From the NCBI GenBank assembly GCA_910890315.1, contig CAJVGD010000001.1:992001-1056000 (forward strand): DNA of 64,000 nt. Reading direction: 5' to 3'. The notes under the pieces were generated by a model. That model was given only the letters and a program-made list of their open reading frames with translations. It was not told where the DNA came from and made no database searches. Below, piece by piece: positions 1 through 15,800 of this stretch. Made by a program: the position numbers and the translations under genes. This DNA comes from Serendipita indica DSM 11827 (lineage: Eukaryota; Basidiomycota; Agaricomycetes; Sebacinales; Serendipitaceae). The stretch's first letter is position 1, and every line of letters begins with the position of its first letter.

Positions 1-44
1 TGGTCCTGACCACGCCAGTCTCTATTTGACAAACGTCTGGTAAA

Positions 45-3000
45 ATGACCACAATGTCTAGTCTACAACCGGTGGTCAACAACCTATTCATCACACTTGT
101 CGTCGACTCGGCTACTCCAGACTGGGAAGAATTGTACGAGAAATATCTCTCAAAAGTTGTTCAACTTCTGGGCAGATCAACTCACGCAAAGGTTCATACC
201 GCTAATTATTCGCTTTTGTCGTCTAGAATTCGTCATCAACTGATACCGGTTCATAGGCACGGTTGTCCTATGTCCTATACTCTTCGGCGGGTTCAAGTGG
301 TGGGCCTATAGTCGAGGACAGGTATTTTTCACGGTCTCAAGACCTTGATTCGGCCATTGGATCAATCTCGGGCTCACTAGGTGGGTTCGTTGCCCGCCCA
401 CTGCCGGGAGGAGGGAGCGCATCACTTGAAGGACTGGTTCGTGCCATAGAAGTATGTCATCTGTGCCATTTTTGTTGGTACCTTGCGTTAAGCTTAGACA
501 GCATCTCGACCTATTAAACGAACTCGAGCCATCGTCGAATCTGGTTCAAAAGCACATATTTTTTGTAACGGCATGCCCTCCAGACCATAGCACGCGAGTA
601 TTATCAAACAAGAACCACAGATTCGACGATTTTGGCTGGCAGGAATGTGAGGAATGGCTGCGAGAGGTGATTCTGGCCCTTCCCCCAGAGGATGACATCT
701 CACGAAATATACAGCGAAAAGTGTCTCTCAGTCTTGTGGTTACACGAATGCCGGGTGATGCAAAGCATTTGGCTCTCTACAAAGGGCTCAATCCTGCTGC
801 GGTGGACCCGATTCCTCCTCTTGGGCCTGTGCGACTATACCCGTCCCTCAGAGTAGCAGTCCTTATCAGGCCGCTGCAGCCTGGTCAGCATCCACCGGGA
901 AGCGCGGTACCGACCACCAATTCACCTGGCACAACCCCTGCCGTTACCGTTTCTCCAAACATGGCGATAAAGCGAAAAGCCCAAGAAGATCTCCAGATCA
1001 GTCCCCGAAGAGCCAAATTTCCTACTGGAGTGTCTGCACCCCCGGGGTCAGTCCCCACTTCCCTAGGGCAATCTGTGCCAACACAAGATCTATCTGCCTC
1101 CGAATCCAGGCCAATAAAAGCCGTTGGCCCGACAGGTATGCCTATAGGAATGTCTCATGCAACGGTATGTTCCACCACCACTCACTACTATTGAACTCAT
1201 AGAACTTTCTGCGTCATGACTGGGTTTTCTATCTTAGGCCGGACCACAATTGAATACGATCGTACCGTCAGGAATTCCCAATCGCCCAGTCACGCAACTA
1301 CCTCCGAATTCACTCGCATCGAACCCTGGACCTGCTCGACCTCCCGGAACTGAGGCTCCAGACCCACAGTATGCTTTACAGATAGAGAAGATAATGGCAA
1401 ATGGTATAGCACAAGCGGGTGAGACAGCGCTGAAATTGAAGAAGATGTATGGTATGTTGCGTGATTTCTTTGTCATCTGCACAAATACTAAACTGTTACA
1501 GAGGAGGCGGTAGCGACCAAGACGGCCCTCCTGTCGCAGGGCAAACCCCTCGAAGCAAGGTCGAAGGAGGTACAGGCCGAAAAGATTAAAGACTTTTTGA
1601 TAAAACTTTATGCACGGATACGACAACAAACCATCAACGCTGCTGCAGGACCGTCCACGTTACCTATGCAAGGAGCATCACAGAATATTGGAGCACATTC
1701 AGTCAATAACCCTGGTATACAAAATCCTCAGAGAAAGGAGCAAACAGGGGGCATTTCGTTCAGTTCCGCTGCAGAGAACGCCGCCATGACGATCCGACCT
1801 GTGCCATCGGCACCACCAGTCCCATCCAACCCAATGCCTAACAACAATCCTATCCCTCAGAATATTAACTTCTTGTGGAGGGGAATGCTCTGTATTACAA
1901 ATGGCGAGGGAAAGCCGGCGATTTCAGAGTGTTTTTGCTATTTGGCGCCTGCCAAAGTTAGTGATGCCGCGTGAGTTACTGTTGATACGCATACGAAAGC
2001 TAAACTCCCTCAGACGAGCTGCAATCGCTTCCTGGCCGCAGAGAATTATTGTTCAGCCCATACGAGCTCGTGCGCTCCCGGACCAGCTTGTTCAATGGTT
2101 GAGTGGAAATCAACCAGACGGCATATTCAACTTGCGTCCCATCCCGGTGGATCAATGGCCTACCCTGGCTGTAAGTTGGATCGTTTTCGAATGGACATCT
2201 GTGGGCTAAATTACCCCCAGGCCAAGGCAAGCGAGACTGTGGTGAATCAGCTACAGCAACGATTCCTGCAGGCACAAAATGCCATAGTTGATGGGAAGCT
2301 TGTGAGTGCGGAAGAGGTCTTGGCAGTCATTCTAATAGGACTCACAAGGTGCTTCTTGGTTCCATTGAACTCACCGGAGGTGGTAGTAATACTGTGCTAC
2401 TTTTCCATATGCCCACTCCTTCCGGACCGAATTCGGTGCCGAATACGCAACATCAACTAATTGTGGCCCGATATCCTTCGCCACCGAGCATTATGTCAAT
2501 TCCGGGTGATGCATGGCCGACACAGCCGCAAGTGGCGGATGGTGCGATGAAGGGCAGCACACCTGCGAATATCGGTGCGAATCTCCGCCAGATACAAAAT
2601 AACACGGCGCGACCGGTGATTGGAAATTCATACGGCTTGGACAATGCTGCAGTGAAGCCCTCCTTCCTGACAGGTGCTTCGGGCTCTTCTAATGTCCCTG
2701 GTGTATCTGGAGATGTGTCGATGGAGATGCGTGCGGCGCGCAATTTCCCCCTTCAAGGAGCACAAGGCTTGTTCGACTCTCTTGGAAATGTTAATCAACA
2801 AAACCTCCAAAATTTCATCAAGAACCCTATTGGTCAAGCACAATTGAACTTGTTGAAGAATCAACATCAACAGGTCAACGCTGGAGCTGCATCCACCGCT
2901 GGCATAATGGCCAATCTCAACAGGAATGCCAACAATGCGAGCATCTCTGGAGCTACTTTACTTGATCGTATGGGAAATCAATCGCTAGGTCACAACGTAT

Positions 3001-3503
3001 CGTACGGACAAAATTCACAGGTCCTTCAACACGCGCTGCATCAGCAACAACAGCAGTCACAGCAGTCCCTTCTCAACTCTCAGTTATCCGGATTTCCCGG
3101 TAACACTATGGTCAACCTTGGCGCGAATCAAGATCAGTTACTAGGGCAACCCGGCGGATTCAAGCAACCAGGAGTCCCCGCGTTGGGTGGTGGTGGTGGC
3201 AGTATGGCTGGAACCTCCCTAGGTGCCTCAAATTTCATGAACAACATTGCAGGGCTCGACCTGGGGCGCAACCTTGCCACAAGGAATGTGAACCCAGCGA
3301 TAAGTAACGCGGGTTTAATGCAAAGTACGGTCAATGCTTCAACTGTTGGAATGGGAAGCATGGGGCCTCAGTCCAACTCGGAAACGGTGATGGCGATGGC
3401 CACCAGCATCGCAAATCAAAGAGGCATACCGGTGGCCGAAGTCCTAAAGATATTCGCACATAGGCAACAAGCAGCTGGGTGGGGTCTATCTGGTGGTACA
3501 TAG
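45..3503 (+). CDS. Mediator complex subunit 25-like protein (von Willebrand A-type N-terminus)
   Basis: Multi-exon gene. The N-terminal exons (45 to about 1190) encode a fold resembling the Med25 von Willebrand factor A domain: a hydrophobic first strand (NNLFITLVVDSATPDWEELY), a Gly/Ser-rich loop, then a strand and helix around KHIFFVTACPPDHSTR and FGWQECEEWLREV. In this family the domain docks the subunit to Mediator, the nuclear coactivator bridging activators and RNA polymerase II. The rest is low complexity, rich in Pro, Gln, Asn, Gly and Met, with runs such as HQQQQQSQQS near 3040-3070, as expected for a transcription coactivator. The last exon ends with a short helical block (AMATSIANQRGIPVAEVLKI). 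The ATG at 45 is the first in frame; only 44 nt precede it, so an upstream exon cannot be excluded. Introns at about 1170-1240, 1450-1500, 1970-2015 and 2170-2220 fit short GT-AG introns. Family assignment rests on the N-terminal pattern only. Confidence 0.66.
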
Positions 3504-3619
3504 AGTTTGTTTGAATTATTTAAACCGCGTTTCTGGCCTAATATCTCCATGCACAATGTATGTACGTATATTCACATGCCCTATGCTTGTAACCATATAC
3601 ATACTTTATTTCCAACATA

Positions 3620-4452
3620 TTAAAATTGCTGTTTTGCCAGTTGTTCGTGAATACCGGTAACTTTATGATCTGCCAGACGAGGGGAGGCTTCGTACACCGC
3701 GATGATTGGCTGGTTGGATATCTGTGGAGGTTACGCTTACGCATGACACGTTGCATAGTCGAGCTTACCTTGACGAATGAGCCAGTGAAACCTATGTAAT
3801 ATAATCGACACGACTCGGCCCCTTGTGCCTCTGGCACGAAGACAGTCAGGGTGCGTACACTAGCGAACTTTGTTGGCCTGGATGAGATTCTCGTAAGATG
3901 TACCCTAACAGGCCTTCGTGATCCTCACTTGAGTTGAAACTCGCAGACATCGCGAGACTGTGGTATTTCAACCTCTTGGGCTGGTTGCTTGCCTGCTACA
4001 TCGTCAAAGTCCATTGAATCTTCGTTGACAAACTCGAGGTTCTTCAGTAACTGCTCTCTCGTCGTCTGTGTACGCACCAACTGCACGCGCGCCGGTGTTT
4101 GCTCTCCAGGACCCGCCTTGATCAAAATAGACAACAGTTTCGCAGACGCGTCGGTGAAAGGAATCCTTATCATCATCTGGTCATCTGCATCTGATTCTAG
4201 GAACTTTGTTCGCACAGGGATCAAAACGTCGTTTGCACGTAAGTTGAGTCAACTAACAATGGTTTCATCATTTCTTTCTTCCCACGGTTTGATGATATTA
4301 TTCTGAGCCGTTACATTGAAAGCCAAGACGTTCTGGTGATCCACGATTCCCCAGAGCGTCTCACGGGGAATATCCTCCAGTGGAGTTTCGTGAGAATGAG
4401 AGTGTCCATCTCGATGTTCATCGTGACATCCATGCCCATGATGGTCAGACAT
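3620..4452 (-). CDS. PITH domain-containing protein (PITHD1-like)
   Basis: Four exons on the minus strand. Exon 1 opens with a His-rich stretch (HHGHGCHDEHRDGHSHSH) and continues into VLAFNVTAQNNIIKPWEERN. An intron of about 50 nt joins it to FLESDADDQMMIRIPFTDAS, the PITH signature. The third exon carries TLTVFVPEAQGAESCRLYYI and GFTGSFVK, and the fourth ends KVTGIHEQLAKQQF before the stop. PITH is the domain shared with the C-terminus of thioredoxin-like TXNL1, known to contact the proteasome; stand-alone PITHD1 proteins are about 200 residues, as here. No thioredoxin domain precedes it, so this is the stand-alone form. The His-rich N-terminus could bind metal, but that is inference. It is followed in the same direction by nothing and faces the Med25-like gene tail to tail. 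Confidence 0.85.
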
Positions 4453-4677
4453 TGTTATTCCAATCGGGTTTGGTGGGTTCTGCCAGAAGATCGCGTATTT
4501 GGGTTATCTTCGTGAACTTGGTATCTCACGCTACCAATCGATTCCTATCACCAGTGGATGTGGCGACAAGTGAGGTTACTTTCAACGTTGATTCACCACA
4601 TGTCCCGCAGGTTCAGTAAAACTGTTTAAATATTTTTAATTGCTTGCATATATGCATACATCTAGCTTGCGTGTCTC

Positions 4678-6912
4678 TCAAATAGCCTCTTGCCGTCTAG
4701 GAGTTGCAGTCACCGAAAACCTCCTGGGGCGAGGAGGAAGTCCCAGGCCCATAAGATGAGGCTTCCTGTGAGTTGACTTGACGATTCGCTCATCCTGGGT
4801 GCTCTTGTCTTCTAAATGGTCAGATGCATTTTCGGAAGACGTCACGACCCCGCTGAGATGGGTAGGTATTGTTTCTGTTGACCACAACTTGTCGATAGAA
4901 CAGAATAATCGACTCTGGTTGAGAGAGACTTGGATATCCTTGACGAATTCGACGAAATCCTTGAGTCGGGTGATCAGTTCAAATTCCTCTTGGTGGATCA
5001 GGTCTATGTCCATAGTCCCATCAGGCAGCAACGGTAAGACTCGCTTCTTCCATTCTCCGACGTGTATGGTAGAATGCTTTCCTTTTTGGTGCGCTCTTAC
5101 AGATGGCGCATAAATGCTTTTGCTTTTCGCAGAGATGGGGCGGTATTGCGCGATTTCCAATGTGCCTTCACTCCTTGACAAGCGAATTCGAGTAGTCTGA
5201 GACAAATCTCCAGCCGTGCGTTCCTTATTAGAGAAGGTTAACTCGATATCCGGTCGTGGCAGGTTGGACATGAGGGAATACCGAAGCTGGCCGCTACTGA
5301 CAGTAAGCTGAGAAATAATGAGCAAGAATGTGCAGATAACGTGAGGAATACCATGGGCGTGCGGCGCTTGACCATATCCAGATATCGCGCGGCAAAAGTG
5401 TAAACTGATCTGCACTCTGTAGGAATGTCTTTGACAAGGAATGTTGATATAGGTTCCTTGAGAAGAGGAGGCGTGGTAGGTTGACTTGCGCGAAAGAGAG
5501 TAACCTAATAGCTATTAGCGAGGGAGCCAGCTGAAGAGAGCTTGAATCGGCGCCTACAGTGAGACCATCAGGGTTGACGAGTAAAACAATACCCCCTTTT
5601 CGGCCTTTCAAGCGCTCTCTCTCGCGGAAGTCAATGATGATCTCACCGGAACGGAGGAGGTCAATTGTACCATGAGATAAGGTCAAAGTTTGCGGCGGTA
5701 GTGATCCTGCAATAACGAGTGGATATTTGTTATAAGTAGCAGAGGACGTGTCGGTGATTTTAAAGGGGGAAACCATTGATCTTGGTTCTAGAGGACGTGT
5801 TACCAGCGCTTCTTGGATTGCTTCAGCGAGGTTCAATTGTTCGGGAGGAAACTCGTATCCATTCAGTTGGCGACGGCCTGGCGATGTGGCTCGTTTCACG
5901 CCTCTTTGGTATGACGGCCGCTGTGAGGCGAATAAATCACGGGTTCGACCATGCCATCGCTTTCGTGTCTGGAAATGTGGCGAATGGGAATAAAGATCCT
6001 CGAGAGATGCGATTGGTAGCGCGGGTGCAAAGAATGGGTGAGAATGAACAAGAGGGATTGGCATTCTTTGGTTGGGGTCCTGGTTCTCGCGTAACTACCA
6101 ACGAAGTGCGTGCATTGCTTACTTACTGATCGCAGGAGACAGTCGACAAGGTCCACGAGCGCCGCGGACGTTGACTCTGGGAGTAGGAGTTTCCATGAGG
6201 TCAGATCGCTTGTCCCAGATTCCGGTGCTATTAGTGAGATGCAAAGACACCCAAGGTACCATGAATCAGACTCTGGCCTATGCAGCTCGTCTTCTGGTGA
6301 AGAATGTAATTGATTCCCTGAGCCACTCTGGTACCGACGTTGTATTCGACGAGCCGAATCTAATCCTCCAAGCTTCTGGTATAGATTAGAATAGGGCAGC
6401 CTATCCGAAACTGCTCACCACGCGAAACCCGTCCGTGACATGAATATGCTTTGGGCGCAATCCAAGGTGGACATACCCTCGACAGTGTATGTAACTCAGT
6501 GCATCGGTGACCATCGGCAATACGTGTCGCAAATGTGCCTCGGAAATCGCAGGGAATTGCGCCAGATTTCCGTATGGTGCATATTCGACGATTTGATAGT
6601 GATCGAACGCGGAGAATAATGAGAGAATGTGTGGGTGACGAAGAGTTCTTTTGAGGTCTAGAAGCTCTTGATATCGTTCTTTGTTGAAATTGGGTGTCTC
6701 TGTCTATCCTAGAAATCAGCGCGTTTCTCGAAGCTTGCAAAGCGCGTACAAGCGAAAGCATTACAATTCTTCCCTTCATCCTTCCACGAAGACACAAGGC
6801 TACATGAGTGCGGGAATGCAGCAACTCCTCGACCAGTTCGCCAATGTGATAATTCTTAGCACTGTCAGTCTTGATTGTGATGAAAGTCAAAAGTTACCCC
6901 AATATTATCCAT
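4678..6912 (-). CDS. Plk4/SAK-like protein: degenerate (pseudo)kinase plus polo-box-like region
   Basis: Spliced minus-strand gene with a recognisable protein-kinase scaffold (RTLRHPHILSLFSAFDHYQI, DALSYIHCRGYVH, ESDSWYLGCLCISLI, NPNQRMPIPLVHSHPFF) followed by a region like the Plk4 cryptic polo box (EIIIDFRERERLKGRKGGIV, then VYTFAARYLDMVKRRTPMVF). Catalytic motifs are absent: the Gly-rich loop reads GELVEELLHS, the VAIK position IVMLSL, the HRD position HLGL, and the DFG position LGGLDSA. It is therefore probably a pseudokinase acting as a scaffold. Plk4 controls centriole duplication in animals and chytrids; fungi of this group have spindle pole bodies instead. Modelled start: ATG at 6910-6912, a 15-nt first exon, then a 43-nt intron leading into NYHIGEL. 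Further introns lie near 6700-6750, 6375-6420 and 6070-6130, and around 5290-5480. The polo-box assignment is weaker than the kinase scaffold. Confidence 0.62.
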
Positions 6913-7075
6913 CTTCGCGCTTCAATTTATACGTATACCCTGTATACTGGACGGTTCGGTATGCTCAAGGATGGAGGAATCAAAGTTGTGTGGCAACAAA
7001 AGCAATCCGGTTCCCGGGTACGGTAACTATACACACGGTCATTGTATAAATGTTTAATCAGTATTTGATATGACG

Positions 7076-9811
<2,736 letters not shown>

Positions 9812-9856
9812 TGTCGGCAGCCGAGTTGGTTCGGTTCAAGCTTGCCTCCCGCAACG

Positions 9857-12800
9857 ATGGACAGGTAGAACTTGACTGTCCTGCGACTCGGTTTTGAATA
9901 CTCATAAATCTGCAGCTTAGATTTCAATCTTCATACTCTTATTCTCAAGGATCTAGCCGCAAATATTAGCCAGGCAGACGATCCAACCGTCCTTGACGCG
10001 GGTCTCAATCTTCTTGGATCCCGCGTGAAGTCAGAGCATCTCAAGAAGTAGACCAATATGCATCAGAGGATACTTCAGCTGGGCGAGTCTCTCTGGTGAG
10101 CTTTGAAACACCAAGTGAAACCCCTCTGACGGCGGCAAGTCCATGGCAAGAGTCCACTGCCATATAGCATTCGGAGAAATGGCCCAGAACCTTCCACTTG
10201 GTCATCTAGAGAGCGCTATTCCTGTACTGCTCGACATCCTACGCGACATTCCCTTCGTCGATTTTGACCAAAGTTTAGCATGGTCGGGTAAGCGGACCCA
10301 GAAGCTCTATTCAAAACTTCTCACTCGATACCAGACTGGGCTCTCCCCGATCAGCTCGTATACTCGACAGTGACGGCACTCCTGAGGCTTGCGGAGAAAT
10401 CCGAGGGAAGCAAGCAGCGCATCGTCGCTGCAATCATCAAGCTGGCTTCCCAGATTGTCTCCCAGATGCAAGGAGACTCGTGTAAGTTCTAGAAACCACG
10501 CGTTTGACGACATTGACGTCGACTTTAGTGATTGCGATTGTGACCCAGACTTATCCAGCGTTCCATGGATTATACAGGGCTATCATCTCGACCTCGTTCC
10601 ATTGGACCACCGCACATTGGTTGTCCCTGTCGGATGTGATATCCAAACTTCTCGAGGAGGAAGTCATTGACCGTCTCAATAACTTGCTGTCGAATGTGGT
10701 CGAGCTCGATGATCCGAACAGTCACTTACCTCAAACTGTGCTCGCACGCTATGTTGGAAAGGAGCGTCCGTTGTCTGGCTACTTCGCCGTGTGTTGTGTG
10801 ATGGAGATGCAGTGGACAGTGCTAGCCCAAACCTTAATCCAACCATCCGATGCGAAGGAAGGACATTGTGTTACGGTGCAAGATATTGGTGAGGATGCAG
10901 CGGCCGCCAACGCAGCTTGGAACGTCCTGGTCTCCCGAAAAGTCGTCATCTCCGAGCACTATTCGGCGGATATAGTCTCTGGCCTGAATCGTGCCCAGTC
11001 TCGTGCTATGGAATGCTTTACAGACCTTCTGGCTCAAATGGGCGAGCTTGAAGGCGAGCCGTCCATGGATACCTACGCATGGGAAACAATGGCCGAATGC
11101 CTTGTTCGTTCGTTACATGTTAAGCTCGCCTATTCTGATAGAACTCTAGAAAATCGCATCCGTGTGCTCCGCTGCACTTCAAACACTGGATTCAAACCTA
11201 CACTCGCGTCTCAAACTCCTTCTAAGTGACACATCTCCTGTTTATGACCCGTTCGTCCAAGAGGCTGCATTGGAAGCTACAACTATGCTTCTACGCAAGT
11301 TCGTCCAGGCGTGTCTCTGCGAAGCCTTAACTAACAACTTTTGTAGCTTCAAGTCCATTGCTCCAGGGATGATTGGTCACCTTCGACGCTTTATCGCCAC
11401 GCCTCTCTCAATCTTCCAGATCGAATTCGCGTCTGAACAGCAGATGCCACTCGTGCTGTTGGCTACAGCCAAGTGCCTGGCCTTGTGTATTCAGGTTATT
11501 CCTTTCTTTGTCCATGGAAGATGGCTAACACCAACCCAAAGCTTTCCCCTGGAGAGGATCTCATTATGTCCACCATGTATTCTCTCCTCAACTATATTGC
11601 TGCATCCAGCAAAACCTCTGACGGAACCAAGCCCATCGGAACGTCACCGTACATGAACGATGATGACCCAGCGGTTAATACGTACGTAGAGACTGGCCTT
11701 CGCTCGTTTACCGAAGAAGAGAAGCGGTTGGTATCCATTAGCACTGTGTGTGTCGTCTCGACATTGGCGTTGGAGTTCAAGGTTGAAGAGGTCTGTTATT
11801 GTTAGCAGTATGCTCCAAATCTAACGATGTACTAGGTGACCCGACTCACAGTCTCGATGCTGCTACAATATCTGCGCACCGCTGAAGTCTCCGTCGAATC
11901 GGCTATCGCATGGAATCTAGTTCCTCTTGCCCTTGTCGCCCCTCAACCTTCATTCGTCGACATTATTCGTGCTTTCTGTAACATCAACCGCGCCGAAGCA
12001 AACCGTTCGTTGAACAGCATGGTAAGCGAGAATCTGCCTTCAAGTATAAACAGCCAACTCTTCGCAGGTTTTAGCTGCACAAACTAGACTTGCTCAGAGT
12101 ATCAAACTGAGATCGGCGTTCTATGACGTCTATCTGGCAGAGATCCTGACTCTATTTGCCGATAAGGGGATCGCGATTCAGACTGCGTCGGGATCTCATC
12201 CAGATAAAGTCGAGGTATGTCTTTACAGAGGGAGGCATCTTCAGTAGATATTAAAGGCTGCAATAGGCGGCACAGATGGAAGAGTTGTGCTCACTTCTCC
12301 TGCCTCTCGATGCTCTCCTCTCACATGCAGATTTCCATCCCCATGTCAATGCTCTACCCACTCTTGTCACCAAATTCCGGAATCTCTGGCTTCTGTGTGT
12401 TCTTTTTGGGTTCACGAGCACACACAATAAGCCCCCCTGCATGAACGAGTGGCATGTACACGCATTAATGCGTATCGCGGAGAAGACGCCCCCGATTGTT
12501 CTAGAGGACGCCCACGAATTCATGTCTGCGGAGCTCGAATATAATCCCGTCTTACGCCAGGATTATCTACTCGGTGTACGGTATTTCCGCTGTACATATT
12601 CCCTGCTCACTCCCTCTAGGTGCTGCAACAACATCGCACGACGCTGGCCAGCTATATTCCCCTGAAGCAAGCTGAAATTCGCTATCTCCTTCCGGCTCAC
12701 GTCATTTTTCTGCTCAGTTTCCATGATCTCGAATCTATCCGAAGTGCACGAGGCTACCCATCTTCAATGCCGACTTACTTCCTCAATAAAGATGTCAATA

Positions 12801-15800
12801 TGCGGGAAAACTTAATTTCTTGCATGGACTCAGTGGCAGAAAAGGTAGCTAAACAAGTATATCTTAACCCAGAAACTGACTTGGTTTCAGATCATGCGCA
12901 GTTCCATCAGTGAACTCAGCAGTCAAATCGTCGAACATTCACTTCCGGTTTCAATGAGTGAGGAGATGCAAAAACTCCTCGTTGCCGCATGTCATCGCAT
13001 CAACAAAGTCAGAGACGTGGCAGCCAAATACCTTCACAGGCTCATCACATCATTCCCGTCGCTGATGTGTGATGCGCCACTAGTCTGTGCCATCTTGGAG
13101 GTCCTCACTTTGCTCAGGAGAGCTTGTGAGGGAGAGTTCACCGACGAGGTATATATTATCCCGTCATTTGGCCAGATCCTTACCTATCTCTCTAGTACAA
13201 TCCGCAGCATGAATTCAAATCGACAAGATCGAATATCCTTCTGGAGTTAACAGGGTCCTACACCGTACGCAATGAAATTCTAGGCCAGCTACATAGGAAT
13301 GCCGTTAACTGGCTGAGCTTGGGGATAAACAGGGCACCAGTTGAAGTTCAGGCCACTTTGCAGGTGAGCACTAGCCGTTGGCTGGATGTCGCTCAACTCG
13401 CTTGCATAGAAATATCTTGCACACTACGAAACCGTGCTTCTTCCAGAAACTGTGGAGATGGGTGCATCATTGGCTCTTCAATTTGCGTGTAAAATACCCC
13501 CCAGCGAACGGAAGATTGGTAAGAAGCATTGCTTTCTTGACGACGGCAACTCAAGTTTCCCACAGCATCGACTTCAGGGCCAAATCCTTGGACTCCGGAC
13601 CGCTCAAAGGTTCTTGCCAGTCAACTGTCCGCGAAGGAGCGCTTTGCTGGGAAGCGAGTGGGGTACGCCTCGTCAACCATGAAGGTGAAGATCTTCCACA
13701 CAATTAAAGCTAGTGATTCACCTTCTACAGCCAATTCGCTACATCTATTATCACCACCGTTCGCGTCTCTTGAACAATTGAAAGCACTGCACCTCAAACT
13801 CAAACAGACGGCCCACGAGATTAGGGAAAAAGTGAGCGATATGAAACTTCCGGACTTCAAGCGACTGCTCTTCAGGGCAGCAGCGGCCTTGATTTCATCG
13901 CAGAACGTAAGTCACGTCTTTGAGCCACATATGTGGGTTAACGCTCCGATCTAGGTGCATTATGAACTTCTCCACGAACTCGCGCATCTTCCATTCGTGG
14001 CTTTCAGTCCCTCCTCCATTGCAGTCGGAGTAGAGGCTTGGACCTGGTTGATTGGAGAACGCCCAGACATGGAGATTGCTCTCATGACGGAAATTGATGC
14101 TGGTTGGGCGGAAACAATCAAGCGCGGAAAGGGAGTTTTCTCGAAATCTATGAAGTATGGAGAGTCATCTTCCACAGCGAGATCTCGCTGATCATTTCTT
14201 TAGCTTCAAAGACCCATTCGAGCACCCAATAGAGTACACTCCAACGGACAAGGCCTCAATTGACCGTGTGATGTACTCTGGGCAGCGTCTCCTATCCCCA
14301 CACAATCAGTTACTCCGAATGCTCTTGAGCCGGTTCCAGTCTGTCCGTTACAGAAGATCAGGTCTTATGCTCGTTTTATTACGACTAGTTCTCCGTTCGA
14401 CCAAGGCTCATAAGCTCTTTAGGTATGCAGTTGGCTGCTCCACAAATTCATCTGACATCTCTTAGTACGAACGCAATGGCACGAGAAGGCCGGTTCTCGT
14501 TTCTGATTTTCGGATTTGAGGCGTTGAAGAGCTCAAAGATGGACCTCTACTCGGAGATACGTCTCAGAGACGGACTTTACGACACTGCTTTCTCTTGGTT
14601 TGCTACGCGGCCACAGTAAGTATTCTGATGATTCGGTGACTCTGTCCTCACCCCAGTAGATGGACGTTTGGAGCTAGTCGGGTTCAGCTCGATGCAGACA
14701 TCAAAGTTTTGAATGAATTTATGGAATCTCTGCAATCAGACATTGTCAGGGGATCTACAATTGTCACAAGTTATGATGGCAGGCGCTCGGCTGAAGGAAA
14801 GTTCGGTTCCGGTATGCCTGTCGAGTATTTTTAGTCATACCTGACATGTGCGCCAGATTACTTGACAAGGCTCAAAACTCACAACCTCCTGCTTCGATTG
14901 CTTGTGGAGAATGAAATATACCGCCTCACTGTCTGGGGCAACCCCAGCAATGAACCCAAACGTGGGATGGATCACCTGAGCAGCGTCGAGCGAGGCATTT
15001 CTGAGGTAAGCCTCCGTGTTTTGCATAACTCCAGTCTCATTCCCATAGGCTACTTGGGTCAAGGTAGTTCAAACAGCATGGGAAGTCAACCCCGCGGTTG
15101 CGGTTCAGATGGCCGAGAGGTTCAAACCGGCGCAAGGAGAAGTTACTCGGCTGATCAAAGCGCATCCAGAGCGGGTCCTCCATGTCCCCGAAGCGTTACA
15201 ATATTTGCTAGGCAATCGTCTTGATCATAACGTGCGAAAGAGCCTCAAGGTATTTCATTCGTCCATGACATTGTCCCAATTGACGGTTTGTATAGATTTT
15301 GCATTTATGGGATCCAGTCCCTCCAGTAGTCGCGGTCACTTACTTCTCCCCGGCTTACGGCAACGATTCCATCATCCTGCAATACGCGCATCGTGTGCTC
15401 GAGCAGCATCCCGTCGAACTTACTTTCTTTTTCGTACCTCAAGTTGTCCAAGCGTTGCGATACGATGCACTCGGTTTGTATTTGGTCCGCTGACGAAAGG
15501 CCGGGCTCACAAGCGACAGGCTACGTGGAGCGGTTCATTTTTGAAACTGCCAAGATCTCCCAATTGTTCTGCCACCAAATTATATGGAATATGCAGGCCA
15601 ATTGCTATAAAGACGATGCAGGGGAAATCGTACGTCCACCCAGCAGTGCCGTGCATCGCTCAGATTACCGTACAGGAGGACGCTATGAAGCCAATGTTAG
15701 ATCGAATGACCGGTATGATGGTCCAGTCGTTATCAGGCGAGGCGCGCGAGTTCTATGATCGCGAGTTCGGCTTCTTCAAAGAAGTAACGTCTATCTCCGG

